64,000 bases of DNA from Lysinibacillus fusiformis (GCF_003049525.1 NZ_PYWL01000006.1:171845-235844), one strand, 5' to 3'. Shown: positions 36,455-45,734, counted from the stretch's first letter. Notes: generated by a model from the letters alone, not told the origin. Translations and numbers: made by a program.

Positions 36455-38608
36455 GTGTTGGGCAAATGGTTTAATCAGATCGATAAAAAAGAGGTTTGGT
36501 ACATGGTATTACCATTACTGCTGGTGATACCATTATTAAGTTTTAGCAATCAAATATACGGTGTTTTTCAAGGTGAAATTTATACAAATTTAAAATTGAT
36601 TATACAAGTATTAATTATTGTATTTACGATGGCAATTGCCATACAATCGTATTTAGTTTTTTCCCACTTACTATCAAATCAAACTTTATACATAGGAAAT
36701 GTGTTTTTTATTTTAGCATTACTTGAATTAGTCAGTTTATTTTTTAGCCATAATCATTCCATCAGATGGGCCTTTATGGAGGATACTTTACATATATTAA
36801 TACGTTTTTACTTATCACTCGGCTTTTTATTCATTATTTTATACCCTAAAAAACAATTAACAATGAAGCATCGAATCCTTAGTTATAGTGGTTCTCTACT
36901 TTTTGTTATAGCAAGTATTCTCCTAGTATATATCTCACCAAAATTATTGCCAGTGCAATGGATAGATCATATTGATAATATCGTACACCTATTTTCTATT
37001 GTTCTTCAACTGATAACGATAAACATTATTAGTAGATTTTTGAAGAAAATGCCAAAGCGTTCCATGTGGCTCATCAGTGCAGCTATCTCGCTCATTGTAA
37101 GTGATACGTTTTTCATTATAAGCCAAGATACGCATGCGATATGGGATTTCTCCGCCCTTATCTATCAATTTTTAGCATTTTACTTTTTCTTAAAGGCTAT
37201 TTATTATACATCTGTTGAAAAACCATTTCAACAACTTTTAAAAATAAAGAAGGATCTTGAACAATCACAACGGGAGCTACAATTCCAAGCCTATCATGAC
37301 GATATTACACTATTACCAAATGAGCATTTATTACTTAAAACATTAAAAGAAAAATTACATGAAAATGGACATCAAAAGGCAGTCATTGCCATTGAAATTG
37401 ATCGGTTTGCAGCCATTCGTTCTTCCATAGGGATTAGTCATTCTAATAAAATGATGAAGCTAGTGGCAGAACGTATACAAACGATCTTACCACCGCATTA
37501 TTTTGCGACCAAACTACAAGAGGGCCAATTTGTCATTTATATTAATCATGTAAAGACAATTGAAGAGCTATTACAATTTTGTTTGAATTTAAAAAGTGCT
37601 ATGAAAAAACCTTTACAGGTACAATTATTTTCGTTAAATGGCAATTTAAATATGGGAATAGCCTTACAGGAGGAAAAATGGACGGGTGAAGAGCTATTGA
37701 TGCATGCCCAATTAGCGATGCGAGAGTCTAGACAAATACCACAAAGATTTCTTTTCTATAAGCCATACATGTCTAAAGGAATAGCAGAACGTATATTGTT
37801 AGAGCAAGATTTACATAATGCGTTAGCCAATAACGAATTTTATTTAGATTATCAACCACAGGTAAATTTAAAAAGTGGTGCGATTGAGTCAGTTGAAGCA
37901 TTAGTGCGCTGGCAACATCCAAATCGAGGATTTGTGTCACCTGAAATATTTATTCCGATTGCAGAAGAATGTGGTCTCATTATTCCTCTTGGCAAATGGA
38001 TATTAGAAACGGCCTGTCAGCAAGCGAAACAATGGGAAGAACAAGGATTACCTCCAATCAAAGTGGCTGTTAATCTTTCACTTGGACAATTATTTCAACA
38101 GGATTTAGTTGAAATGGTGGGTGAAATATTACAGCGTTCGAAATTAGATGCTCATTATTTGCAATTAGAAATTACGGAAAGTATGACAATGAATATTGAT
38201 CAAATGACACAGCTTCTGCATGAATTAAAGGCGCTAGGTATTCAAATTGCAGTCGATGATTTTGGAACAGGATATTCATCTTTATCCTATTTAAAGGATT
38301 TTCCCATTGATTGTCTAAAAATTGACCGTACTTTTGTGAGAAATGTTCAACATAATCCAAATGATGAGGCTCTTGTGTCGATGATTATTTCGATGGCGAA
38401 GCATTTACGCTTGAAGGTTGTGGCGGAGGGCATCGAAGAGGTTGAGCAGCTGTCGTTTCTGATGGAAGGTGGATGTGATTATATTCAAGGTTATTTATTT
38501 AGTAGACCGATTTCACCTCAGCAAATTTCGGAAACCTTTCATGATTTGCACCACCATGTAGATGAAGTCTTAACGCAACTTCAATATAAAGAACATTATA
38601 GTATGTAA
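36455..38608 (+). CDS. Membrane c-di-GMP phosphodiesterase with degenerate GGDEF and EAL domain
   Basis: 717 residues. The first 255 residues form about seven to eight membrane helices of an unknown sensor type. A GGDEF-like domain (about 280-415) has EGQF (356-359) in place of GGDEF and so should not make c-di-GMP; it may bind GTP. The EAL domain (about 435-700) looks active: E481-A-L in VEALVRWQHP, VAVNLSLGQ, LEITESMT, DDFGTGYSSLSYL, CLKIDRTFV, VVAEGIEE. So the protein likely degrades c-di-GMP. Start GTG 36455; TTG 36458 has slightly better spacing to GGAGG. An extended -10 (TGTTATGAT) lies at 36347. Confidence 0.9.
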   Translation: MLGKWFNQIDKKEVWYMVLPLLLVIPLLSFSNQIYGVFQGEIYTNLKLIIQVLIIVFTMAIAIQSYLVFSHLLSNQTLYIGNVFFILALLELVSLFFSHNHSIRWAFMEDTLHILIRFYLSLGFLFIILYPKKQLTMKHRILSYSGSLLFVIASILLVYISPKLLPVQWIDHIDNIVHLFSIVLQLITINIISRFLKKMPKRSMWLISAAISLIVSDTFFIISQDTHAIWDFSALIYQFLAFYFFLKAIYYTSVEKPFQQLLKIKKDLEQSQRELQFQAYHDDITLLPNEHLLLKTLKEKLHENGHQKAVIAIEIDRFAAIRSSIGISHSNKMMKLVAERIQTILPPHYFATKLQEGQFVIYINHVKTIEELLQFCLNLKSAMKKPLQVQLFSLNGNLNMGIALQEEKWTGEELLMHAQLAMRESRQIPQRFLFYKPYMSKGIAERILLEQDLHNALANNEFYLDYQPQVNLKSGAIESVEALVRWQHPNRGFVSPEIFIPIAEECGLIIPLGKWILETACQQAKQWEEQGLPPIKVAVNLSLGQLFQQDLVEMVGEILQRSKLDAHYLQLEITESMTMNIDQMTQLLHELKALGIQIAVDDFGTGYSSLSYLKDFPIDCLKIDRTFVRNVQHNPNDEALVSMIISMAKHLRLKVVAEGIEEVEQLSFLMEGGCDYIQGYLFSRPISPQQISETFHDLHHHVDEVLTQLQYKEHYSM

Positions 38609-38616
38609 AGTAATGC

Positions 38617-38657
38617 AAAGAACCTGCTTAGGTAAAAATGAAGCAGGTTCTTTCCTT
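38617..38657. terminator. Bidirectional terminator, EAL gene / sspH
   Basis: AAAGAACCTGCTT and AAGCAGGTTCTTT form a perfect 13-bp stem with an 11-base loop between converging genes. Confidence 0.85.
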
Positions 38658-38658
38658 T

Positions 38659-38850
38659 CTAGTGAACGAGATATTCTTCCTTAAGTTCGGATATATCCAC
38701 ATCTGAACTTTCCCCTAAAGAACGACGTAGGAGAACAGTCGCTGTTTTCTCATCAGCATGGATTTTATCGATCCAAACGGAAACGCCATTATAGCTCACT
38801 TCATATTCTAACGGTGAGGCGACAATTTCATGTGCACGTTGAAAATCCAA
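38659..38850 (-). CDS. sspH: H-type small acid-soluble spore protein
   Basis: 63 residues of the SspH family: DFQRAHEIVASPLEYEVSYNGVSVWIDKI is the conserved region (AxEIVxSPxxxxVxYNGxxVxI pattern), followed by an acidic tail. Starts with TTG at 38850 behind GGGGGG. Made in the forespore in B. subtilis under SigF/SigG. It is followed in the same direction of transcription, upstream, by another small gene. Confidence 0.9.
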   Translation of the reverse strand: MDFQRAHEIVASPLEYEVSYNGVSVWIDKIHADEKTATVLLRRSLGESSDVDISELKEEYLVH

Positions 38851-38862
38851 CTGAAGCCCCCC

Positions 38863-39030
38863 TTATTTTTGCTTCTTATTGTGCTGTTTTTGCGTTACTG
38901 TATTTATCAGCTCCATGAACTCTTGAGAAAATTCCTCACTAATCTTATTAGGGGCGATTTTCTGGTTTTTTGGCGTTTGAGGTAATGAACCTTTATTGTT
39001 ACTTTGACCTTGTTTATTGTCTCTTCCCAT
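38863..39030 (-). CDS. Small hydrophilic protein, possibly spore-associated
   Basis: 55 residues, rich in Lys, Gln and Asn (GRDNKQGQSNNKGS, PQTPKNQK), ending in a Gln/Lys tail, without Cys. AAAGGAG sits 8 bases before the ATG at 39030. I do not recognise the family. Its composition and its place just upstream of sspH suggest a minor spore protein; this is inference only. Confidence 0.55.
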   Translation of the reverse strand: MGRDNKQGQSNNKGSLPQTPKNQKIAPNKISEEFSQEFMELINTVTQKQHNKKQK

Positions 39031-39147
39031 GTGAGTTGCTCCTTTCAAATTGGTATATCTTAATATGGCTCTGAAATGAGTTTTTTATCATGGGAAAAAA
39101 TCGGGAAATGTAGCATATCTTTATTAGTTGCGTGCACAATAAAAAAA

Positions 39148-40557
39148 TTAAGGCTTTTTTATAGAAAAATTTTCATTTAAAAGTACCCAATTTTGTGGGA
39201 ATGGGAAACCTAAAGCCCAATAACTAATTCCTCGAAGATTGTATTGTTTGACCATGTCAAATTTAGCTTGTGCACTTCTCGCATCTTCAAACCATACCTC
39301 ATGATTTCTTCCTTGTTCATCGACATAACGATAAAATGGGGATTGCGCTGTTTGGTCATATTGGATGGTGGCACCATATTTAATGGCTCGATTAAGAGCC
39401 TCCTGTGGACTAAATGTCTCGGCTTCTTGACCTTTGACATGAGGTAATAACCAATCACGGGCATAGAGCTCAAAGCCTAATAAAATTTTATCCGCAGGCA
39501 TTTCTGTAAGTGCATATTCAACAACTCTTCTCATCTCATTAATGGGGGAAATGGCTTGAGGAGATCCAAAACGATATCCCCATTCATACGTCATCAAAAC
39601 TACAAAATCTGCTATTCGACCATGTGCCTCGTAATCATGTGCTTCATATAACGTTCCAACTTGCGTTGCACTGGTTTTAGGTGCGAGTGCAGTTGATACG
39701 AGATAACCCTTTGGATGTAGCATATCCACTGCTAATTGGATAAATGCATTGTAATTTTCTCGATCAGCAGGCAAAACATTTTCAAAATCAATATTCAAAA
39801 CTTGATAGCCCTTCTCTTGCATCACCTGTAAAACATTATTCATGACTTTGACACGCAACTCTTCATTGGACAAGACAACATGTGCCAAATTAGAGCCTTC
39901 TTCTGTTGAAGTAAAATTAGTGAGTGTTAACATAGGAATGATGTTTTTAGCCTGTGCAGCTGCTATCATTTTTTCATCATTTATAGGCTGTAATGTACCG
40001 TCTTCCTTCATCTTATAAGCAAAAGGACTAAAATAAGTAAGTAGATGACCAACAGCATTAATGGAATCAATTGCTTCCTCAGGTGGTTGGTAAGAATAAG
40101 CATTTACTTCGATAAGTGGTAATTTTCTAGGGATGATTAATTGAGCACCAACATAAATCATATTAGGGTTGTTAATATGATTTGCAGCAATAATTGCTTG
40201 GATGGTCGTATCATAATTTTGAGCTATTTGCCATAAAGTTTCACCAGGCTGCACAATATGAACGACTGGTGGAATAATTAATTTAGTGCCAGGTGTTAAC
40301 ATATCAGGGTTCGTTAGATGATTGTCTGCAATGATTGCTTGTAGCGGAACGCCAAATTGTTGGGCAATCGACCATAATGTATCTCCGCTTTTCACGGTAT
40401 AAGTGGTATACGATGAAGGGATAACAAGTGATTGTCCGATGGCTAATTGATCTGGTGTAGCTAACGCATTTAACAGGGTAATAGATTGCACAGATACCCC
40501 ATAACGATTGGCAATATACCAAAGCGTTTCCCCAGCACTTACTACATGAATAATCAT
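39148..40557 (-). CDS. Spore-type LysM / GH18 hydrolase (YaaH/SleL-like)
   Basis: 469 residues: three LysM repeats (about 2-47, 52-96, 99-143; each with SGDTLW/PGETLW-type starts) followed by a GH18 barrel (about 150-465). The catalytic motif is L-N-I-D257-F-E259, as in spore cortex-lytic SleL/YaaH proteins. No signal peptide, which is typical for proteins assembled into the spore coat by the mother cell. It probably acts as an N-acetylglucosaminidase on cortex peptidoglycan during germination. B. subtilis YaaH has two LysM; three here is an addition. Ribosome binding site AGGAGG just upstream. Confidence 0.9.
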   Translation of the reverse strand: MIIHVVSAGETLWYIANRYGVSVQSITLLNALATPDQLAIGQSLVIPSSYTTYTVKSGDTLWSIAQQFGVPLQAIIADNHLTNPDMLTPGTKLIIPPVVHIVQPGETLWQIAQNYDTTIQAIIAANHINNPNMIYVGAQLIIPRKLPLIEVNAYSYQPPEEAIDSINAVGHLLTYFSPFAYKMKEDGTLQPINDEKMIAAAQAKNIIPMLTLTNFTSTEEGSNLAHVVLSNEELRVKVMNNVLQVMQEKGYQVLNIDFENVLPADRENYNAFIQLAVDMLHPKGYLVSTALAPKTSATQVGTLYEAHDYEAHGRIADFVVLMTYEWGYRFGSPQAISPINEMRRVVEYALTEMPADKILLGFELYARDWLLPHVKGQEAETFSPQEALNRAIKYGATIQYDQTAQSPFYRYVDEQGRNHEVWFEDARSAQAKFDMVKQYNLRGISYWALGFPFPQNWVLLNENFSIKKP

Positions 40558-40720
40558 AGAACACCTCCTAAATGATAGTTCATTACTGCATCATATGATT
40601 CAAATGATGAAATGAGTATTTTATAAGAGATATGCAAAAGCTTAAAGCTTCAAATTCTTTCCCTAGGATACCTAGCATAGGATATGACATAAATTAGATG
40701 TGATGGGGAAGGGGTTTAAG

Positions 40721-42070
40721 GTGAAGAAAGCGAAGCTTACAGGTAGAATCGTTACTCCTGAAGATCCGAATTATGAACAAGCGCGGACGAATAATAATTT
40801 AAATAATTCCAAGTATCCGAGTTTAATTGTATTTTGTCAAAGAACAAAAGATGTGGTCAATGCCATAAAATGGGCAAGGGAAAACAATGAACCTTTCAGG
40901 GTTCGCAGTGGTCGGCATAGCTATGAAAATTTTTCGTTATTAAATAAGGGTCTTGTTATTGATATAAGTGACATGAATAATATCGCTATTAATCTCCAAG
41001 ACATGTCGGTCAAAATCGAGGCTGGTGCCAATTTAGGAAAGGTATACAGAGAATTATGGGAAAAAGGTGTAACGATACCTGCTGGTACAGAAAGTAGCGT
41101 TGGCGTAGTTGGCTTAACCCTTGGTGGAGGGATTGGCATGCTGTCACGACTTTTTGGGCTAACTTGTGATAATCTCCTCGAAATAGAGATAGTGATTGCA
41201 AGTGGACAGGATGGTGCCAAGATGATCCAAGCAAATAGGCAACACAATAATGACCTTTTTTGGGCCAGTTGTGGTGGCGGTGGTGGGAATTTCGGTATTG
41301 TCACTTCATTAACATTCAAGCTCCATGCTATCAGTGAAGTTTCGCTCTTTTCCATCACATGGGGATGGAGTGATTTTGAGCTTGCTTTTGATACATGGCA
41401 AAAATGGGCTCCATTTACTGATAGTCGTCTGACATCACAAATTGAATTAAAGACGAAGGAAGTTGGGGAGATCGTATCTCAAGGAGAATTTGTGGGTTCC
41501 ACAGCGGAATTAAAAAAACTTCTTCGACCATTAAGAAAGGCAGGTTCACCAATAAATATATGGATAAAGGAAGTACCCTATATAAAGGCAGTAGAATTTT
41601 TTGATCTACCAAGTGGTAATCAACCAATGCTCTATAAAAGATCAGGTTCTTTTATTGAGAGACCGCTTCCTTTTGAGGCCATTAAGAGAATGAAGGAATT
41701 TTTAACGCATGCCCCTAATCCAAATACGACAATTTGGCAGCAATCCTTAAGAGGAGCCGTCAGTGAAATTGCTCCAAATCACACAGCCTATTTCTACCGA
41801 AATGCCATAATGGCTCAAGAATACAATACCTCTTGGAAAAACCCAGATGATGAAAGGCAAAATATAAAATGGGTGGAGGACATACGGAGGGCTTTATCTC
41901 CATATACCACAGGCGATTATGTCAATTTCCCCGATCGATTTATTCAAGATTGGCCAACAGCCTATTATGGTCGTAATTTTAGAAGGTTGAGAGAAGTGAA
42001 AACAAAATATGATCCATTTAATGTATTTCAATTTCCGCAAAGTATTCCGCCTATTAGCAAATGGTTATAG
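40721..42070 (+). CDS. FAD-binding oxidase with berberine-bridge domain (CotQ/YgaK-like)
   Basis: 449 residues if started at GTG 40721 (AAGGGG 6 bases upstream). The FAD-binding PCMH domain has the covalent-flavin histidine in RVRSGRHSYENFS. The second covalent-link Cys is replaced: AGTESSVGVVGLTLGGGIG has no Cys, so only one covalent bond to FAD is expected. WASCGGGGGNFGIVTSL follows. The C-terminal berberine-bridge segment has YDPFNVFQFPQSIPP. Similar proteins are B. subtilis YgaK and the spore coat protein CotQ (YvdP). Substrate unknown. Earlier in-frame starts (40700, 40703) are less well placed. Confidence 0.87.
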   Translation: MKKAKLTGRIVTPEDPNYEQARTNNNLNNSKYPSLIVFCQRTKDVVNAIKWARENNEPFRVRSGRHSYENFSLLNKGLVIDISDMNNIAINLQDMSVKIEAGANLGKVYRELWEKGVTIPAGTESSVGVVGLTLGGGIGMLSRLFGLTCDNLLEIEIVIASGQDGAKMIQANRQHNNDLFWASCGGGGGNFGIVTSLTFKLHAISEVSLFSITWGWSDFELAFDTWQKWAPFTDSRLTSQIELKTKEVGEIVSQGEFVGSTAELKKLLRPLRKAGSPINIWIKEVPYIKAVEFFDLPSGNQPMLYKRSGSFIERPLPFEAIKRMKEFLTHAPNPNTTIWQQSLRGAVSEIAPNHTAYFYRNAIMAQEYNTSWKNPDDERQNIKWVEDIRRALSPYTTGDYVNFPDRFIQDWPTAYYGRNFRRLREVKTKYDPFNVFQFPQSIPPISKWL

Positions 42071-42080
42071 TCTATAAGAT

Positions 42081-42114
42081 GAGCAGTATGCGGACGCATT
42101 GCTGCTCTCTTCTT
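42081..42114 (+). terminator. Probable terminator after the berberine-bridge oxidase gene
   Basis: GAGCAG-TATGCG and CGCATT-GCTGCTC pair with a small internal mismatch, followed by an interrupted T-tract (TCTTCTT). Moderate quality. Confidence 0.5.
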
Positions 42115-42220
42115 ATAGTGAAAGCATGTCCAATCTATAAGTGGAAATTAATCTTGATAATTACAGGACCAAAGGTCACAATAAAACTATTACATATATT
42201 TCTAAAAAGGAGTTAGCAGG

Positions 42221-43012
42221 ATGGGAAATATTGTTGTTCGTAATCATGTGAAAGTAATTGGACAAGGAGATCAACCGATTATTTTTGGACATGGTTTTGG
42301 CTGTGATCAAAACATGTGGCGTTTTATTACGCCTGCATTTATGGACAAATATAAAATTATATTATTCGATTATGTCGGATCTGGAAGCTCAGATAAAAAT
42401 GCCTATACATCAGAGAAATATCAAAATTTGCAAGGCTACGTGCAAGATTTATTGGATGTTATTGAATCTTTAAAATTACAGCAAAGTATTTTTGTAGGGC
42501 ATTCTATTAGTTCTATGATTGGATTACTTGCATCCATCAAACGACCTGAATACTTTAAAAAATTGATTATGATTGGACCTTCTCCGTGTTATTTAAATGA
42601 TGGTGAATATATGGGTGGATTTGAGCGTAGTGATATTTCGGAATTATTAGATATGATGGAAATGAACTTTGCTGGTTGGGCAAGCTATATGGCTCCTATC
42701 GCAATGAGCAATCCTGAAAATCCAGCATTAACGGATGAGCTCAAACAAACATTTAAATCTGCAGATCCTGTCATTGCGAGAGAATTTGCCGAGGTAACAT
42801 TTTTATCGGATCATCGAAATGAATTATCAAAGGTAACAGTCCCAGTTTTAATTATCCAATGCTCTGAGGACAGTATTGTGCCTATAAGTGTAGGAGATTA
42901 TTTACATAAACATATTAAAGGCAGTACTTTTAGCTTAATGGAAGCGAAAGGACATTACCCTCACATTAGTCACCCAAATGAAACCATCCAGTGTATTACG
43001 GGTTTTTTGTAG
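42221..43012 (+). CDS. rsbQ: RsbQ-like alpha/beta hydrolase
   Basis: 263-residue alpha/beta hydrolase that follows RsbQ of B. subtilis closely in order of motifs: RNHVKVIGQGDQPIIFGHGFGCDQ, ILFDYVGSGSSDKNAY, then nucleophile S95 in GHSIS, IGPSPCYLNDGEY, acid D217 in QCSEDSIVP and H245 in KGHYPHISHP. RsbQ hydrolyses an unknown small molecule and is needed for RsbP to sense energy stress. The gene is followed after 27 bases by a PAS-GGDEF gene, not by a PP2C-type rsbP, so its partner and output differ. AAAGGAG before the ATG. Confidence 0.92.
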   Translation: MGNIVVRNHVKVIGQGDQPIIFGHGFGCDQNMWRFITPAFMDKYKIILFDYVGSGSSDKNAYTSEKYQNLQGYVQDLLDVIESLKLQQSIFVGHSISSMIGLLASIKRPEYFKKLIMIGPSPCYLNDGEYMGGFERSDISELLDMMEMNFAGWASYMAPIAMSNPENPALTDELKQTFKSADPVIAREFAEVTFLSDHRNELSKVTVPVLIIQCSEDSIVPISVGDYLHKHIKGSTFSLMEAKGHYPHISHPNETIQCITGFL

Positions 43013-43039
43013 GGAAGAATAATGAAAGGATTATTGTAA

Positions 43040-44017
43040 ATGGAACAACGACTTAATGATGCGCCATGTGGTTTTCTTTCCATCACTCACGAAGGAGTAA
43101 TTGCAGAGGTCAATCACACCTTATTAAATTGGATAGGCTTTGAGCAGGTAGATTTGCTGCAACAACATCTAGAGGTACTTCTATCTACTGCTAATAAATT
43201 AATTTTTCACTCGTATTTTTATCCGATGATAAATTTAGAACAGCAAGTAGAGGAATTGTTTATTCATCTCAAACATAAGGAAGGGATGGCTATACCATTT
43301 CTAATGAATGCTAGATTGTACAAGGAAGATACGGTAGAGCGAATTGATTGTATTTTAGTCAAAATGCAAAAGCGTATTGATTATGAACAAGAGTTACGTT
43401 CAGCTAAAAAGCTGCTAGAGGCAGCCTACCAAGAAAAAGAACAGGCATTAGCCAATTTGGAGCAAATTCATGTAGAAATCGAACAACAACAGGCAAAATT
43501 ATTAGCCGTGAATGCTACTTTAATTGAATTGTCGGAGACAGACAAACTTACGGGTTTGAAAAATAGAAGATTCTTTCAAGATAAACTTGAACAACAGCTC
43601 AATAGTTATTATGAATCAGCTAAGCCTTTCTCACTATGTATTCTTGATATTGACCATTTTAAAAAAGTTAATGATACGTTTGGACATCAAGTAGGTGACG
43701 ATGTTCTTGCTCAATTGGCACAGCTATTAACACAACGAGCGCGTAAAGAAGATACCGTTGCTCGTTATGGTGGTGAGGAATTTGTCATGATTTTACCGGA
43801 AACTGAGATTGCCGCAGCAAAAGAGTTAGGGGAGCAAATTAGAAAAACAGTTGCGTTAGATCATTGGCCAGCTGGTCAGGTGACGATAAGTATTGGAATG
43901 GCAACCGTCACATCAGAAGATACTGGTACGACATTGCTAAAAAATGCGGATGATGCCTTGTATGCATCGAAAAAAAATGGTCGTAACCAAGTGACTCATT
44001 TTTTTGATATGAAGTAA
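43040..44017 (+). CDS. Diguanylate cyclase with RsbP-type PAS domain and coiled coil
   Basis: 325 residues, no membrane segment. The N-terminal PAS (about 1-108) resembles RsbP of B. subtilis: LNDAPCGFLSITHEG, NHTLLNWIGFE, HSYFYPMINLEQQVEELFIHLK. A coiled coil (about 110-165, Gln/Glu/Ala/Leu-rich) links to a complete GGDEF domain (about 166-325): DKLTGLKNRRFF, DIDHFKKVNDTFGHQVGDD, active site GGEEF at 244-248 and a product-inhibition I-site RKED at 235-238. So it should make c-di-GMP under control of the PAS ligand. The PP2C phosphatase of RsbP is absent. Likely co-transcribed with the RsbQ-like gene; AAAGGA lies 9-10 bases before the ATG. Confidence 0.93.
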   Translation: MEQRLNDAPCGFLSITHEGVIAEVNHTLLNWIGFEQVDLLQQHLEVLLSTANKLIFHSYFYPMINLEQQVEELFIHLKHKEGMAIPFLMNARLYKEDTVERIDCILVKMQKRIDYEQELRSAKKLLEAAYQEKEQALANLEQIHVEIEQQQAKLLAVNATLIELSETDKLTGLKNRRFFQDKLEQQLNSYYESAKPFSLCILDIDHFKKVNDTFGHQVGDDVLAQLAQLLTQRARKEDTVARYGGEEFVMILPETEIAAAKELGEQIRKTVALDHWPAGQVTISIGMATVTSEDTGTTLLKNADDALYASKKNGRNQVTHFFDMK

Positions 44018-44024
44018 ATATGTG

Positions 44025-44420
44025 TTATGGCTCCGCTAATAATTTTTCAATGGAAGGTAAATCGGCAGGTGCAAAAGAAAGCTTAAGCAATTGCTGACGA
44101 GGAATCCATTTTGCTTCAGCGTGTTCCAATATTTGTGGAGTACCTTTAATAATAGTGGCTAGATAAGTTTCTAGGTGAACAAAAAATTGTTCGTATTCAT
44201 AAAGAGTTTTGGTCACTGGCTCACCAACTTGAATGACGCAGTTGAATTCCTCAAGGATTTCTCGATAAAGTGCTTGCTGGGGAGTTTCGCCGGGTTCAAT
44301 TTTACCGCCAGGGAATTCCCAATAATTAGCGAGTACCATATGGGCATTTCTTAAAGCACAGAAAATTTCTTGTTGATCATTTTCAATAATGGCACCAACT
44401 ACATGTATTGTTTTTTTCAT
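44025..44420 (-). CDS. Nudix hydrolase, MutT-like
   Basis: 131 residues. Nudix box GGKIEPGETPQQALYREILEEFN is visible with its catalytic REILEE core; the usual Gly after the EE pair is replaced by Asn. Likely cleaves (oxidised) nucleoside triphosphates to monophosphates, similar to MutT or CTP pyrophosphohydrolases. ATG 44420 is chosen because AAAGGTG is at good spacing; an in-frame GTG lies three codons earlier. It converges with the diguanylate cyclase gene only 7 bases away, and no clear terminator is seen between them. Confidence 0.85.
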   Translation of the reverse strand: MKKTIHVVGAIIENDQQEIFCALRNAHMVLANYWEFPGGKIEPGETPQQALYREILEEFNCVIQVGEPVTKTLYEYEQFFVHLETYLATIIKGTPQILEHAEAKWIPRQQLLKLSFAPADLPSIEKLLAEP

Positions 44421-44616
44421 CCTGATCACCTTTTTTCTCGATACTGTAAAATTATTACAAAGTATGTATCATTATAACATGGTGGAGTTGTTAGACACAG
44501 CATTAAAATTACACTTGTCCTAGAAAAAAACAGTTTTCTCACATAGCTATGAAATTTAGTATTTACTAAGGTATAATAATGGTCAATATATAGGAAAAAG
44601 GCGGTAAGAGGTAGCA

Positions 44617-45381
44617 ATGAAGAGAATCGAATCTACGCAAAATGCGCTAGTGAAATATTGGAAAAAATTAGCGACAACACGAAAAGAACGGGAACGATCA
44701 GGTGAATTCATAGTGGAAGGCTTTCACCTTGTAGAAGAAGCATTAAAAAATAAAGAGCAAGTCCTGCAAATTATTGTACGTGAAGGTGTAGATTTACCGA
44801 TGCTATGGCCAATTGATGGCATTGCTATTGTAGAGGTTACGTCAGTAGTAGCGAAGGAATTTGCGGAAACAGAAACGTCACAAGGTGTTTTTGCTATTTG
44901 TAGACAGCCTGCATTAGAGGAGGAAGTAAAGGCATCCTGGCGTAAAGTGTTATTGATCGATGCTGTTCAAGACCCAGGCAATATTGGGACGATGATTCGT
45001 ACAGCCGATGCAGTTGGATTAGATGCCGTTATTTTAGGGAAGGGCTGTGCCGATGTCTACAACCCTAAAACGTTACGAGCTGCACAAGGCTCACATTTCC
45101 ACATCCCTGTAGTACGTGAAGAGTTAACGGAATGTGTAGACTTTTTACAGGATCAAGGAGTTCCAGTATTTGGTACGGCATTGGATGAAGACGCCGTGCC
45201 ATATAGCGACATTCAGCATACTGGTGCATTTGCGATTATTATGGGGAATGAAGGTAGTGGTATTCAGCCACAGCTTTTAGCAATGACAGACCAAAATATA
45301 ATCATTCCAATTTTTGGTCAGGCTGAATCACTTAATGTAGCTGTAGCAACTGGTATAGTTTTATATGGTTTTGTGAAATAA
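44617..45381 (+). CDS. ysgA: TrmH/SpoU-family RNA 2'-O-methyltransferase YsgA
   Basis: 254-residue SPOUT methyltransferase with an N-terminal substrate-binding domain (KRIESTQNALVKYWKKLATT, FIVEGFHLVEEAL). The catalytic knot has QDPGNIGTMIRTADAVGLDAVIL, IMGNEGSGI and IIPIFGQAESLNVAVATGIVLY, the three SpoU motifs. Acts on rRNA or tRNA; target not known. In B. subtilis ysgA is also just before pheS. Confidence 0.93.
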   Translation: MKRIESTQNALVKYWKKLATTRKERERSGEFIVEGFHLVEEALKNKEQVLQIIVREGVDLPMLWPIDGIAIVEVTSVVAKEFAETETSQGVFAICRQPALEEEVKASWRKVLLIDAVQDPGNIGTMIRTADAVGLDAVILGKGCADVYNPKTLRAAQGSHFHIPVVREELTECVDFLQDQGVPVFGTALDEDAVPYSDIQHTGAFAIIMGNEGSGIQPQLLAMTDQNIIIPIFGQAESLNVAVATGIVLYGFVK

Positions 45382-45474
45382 CTGACAGAATCATGCGGGT
45401 TTCCGCTAGTTGCCCCTTGATTTGCAACTGATCGTTATTGTATAATCAATTCTAAAATGTAAGTTTAAATATGA

Positions 45475-45734
45475 AATGCTATGACCGGGAAGTAGTAAAG
45501 ATTGTGAATGGACGACAGGGAGCGTGTGGCCGGAGATTGAGAGCCAACGCCGTACCGATGCAATTTTGAATTCAGCCCGCGAGCAGCTACCGGGACCAGC
45601 TTGATGCTGTAAAGGTAAGCCGGCTTTATCAAGTCGTTATGTGAATGAAGTGATTGTAAGGATATTGGCCTTGCAATAACTAGGGTGGTACCGCGAATAT
45701 GTCCTCGTCCCTTTTTTAGGGGCGAGTTTTTTTA
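45475..45734 (+). ncRNA. T-box leader of pheST (phenylalanine)
   Basis: Core AGGGTGGTACCGCG at 45682-45695, terminator CTCGTCCC/GGGGCGAG with seven T (45704-45733). Stem I lies upstream with GGGAAGTAGTAAAG and a likely specifier TTC at 45571 preceded by TTTGAA. Uncharged tRNA-Phe should favour antitermination. The rest of the gap (45382-45474) shows no other element. Confidence 0.95.

Noticed and set aside
40961..44017. Classical rsbQ-rsbP operon for SigB control
   Set aside because: No PP2C phosphatase domain in the second gene; it ends in a GGDEF domain.
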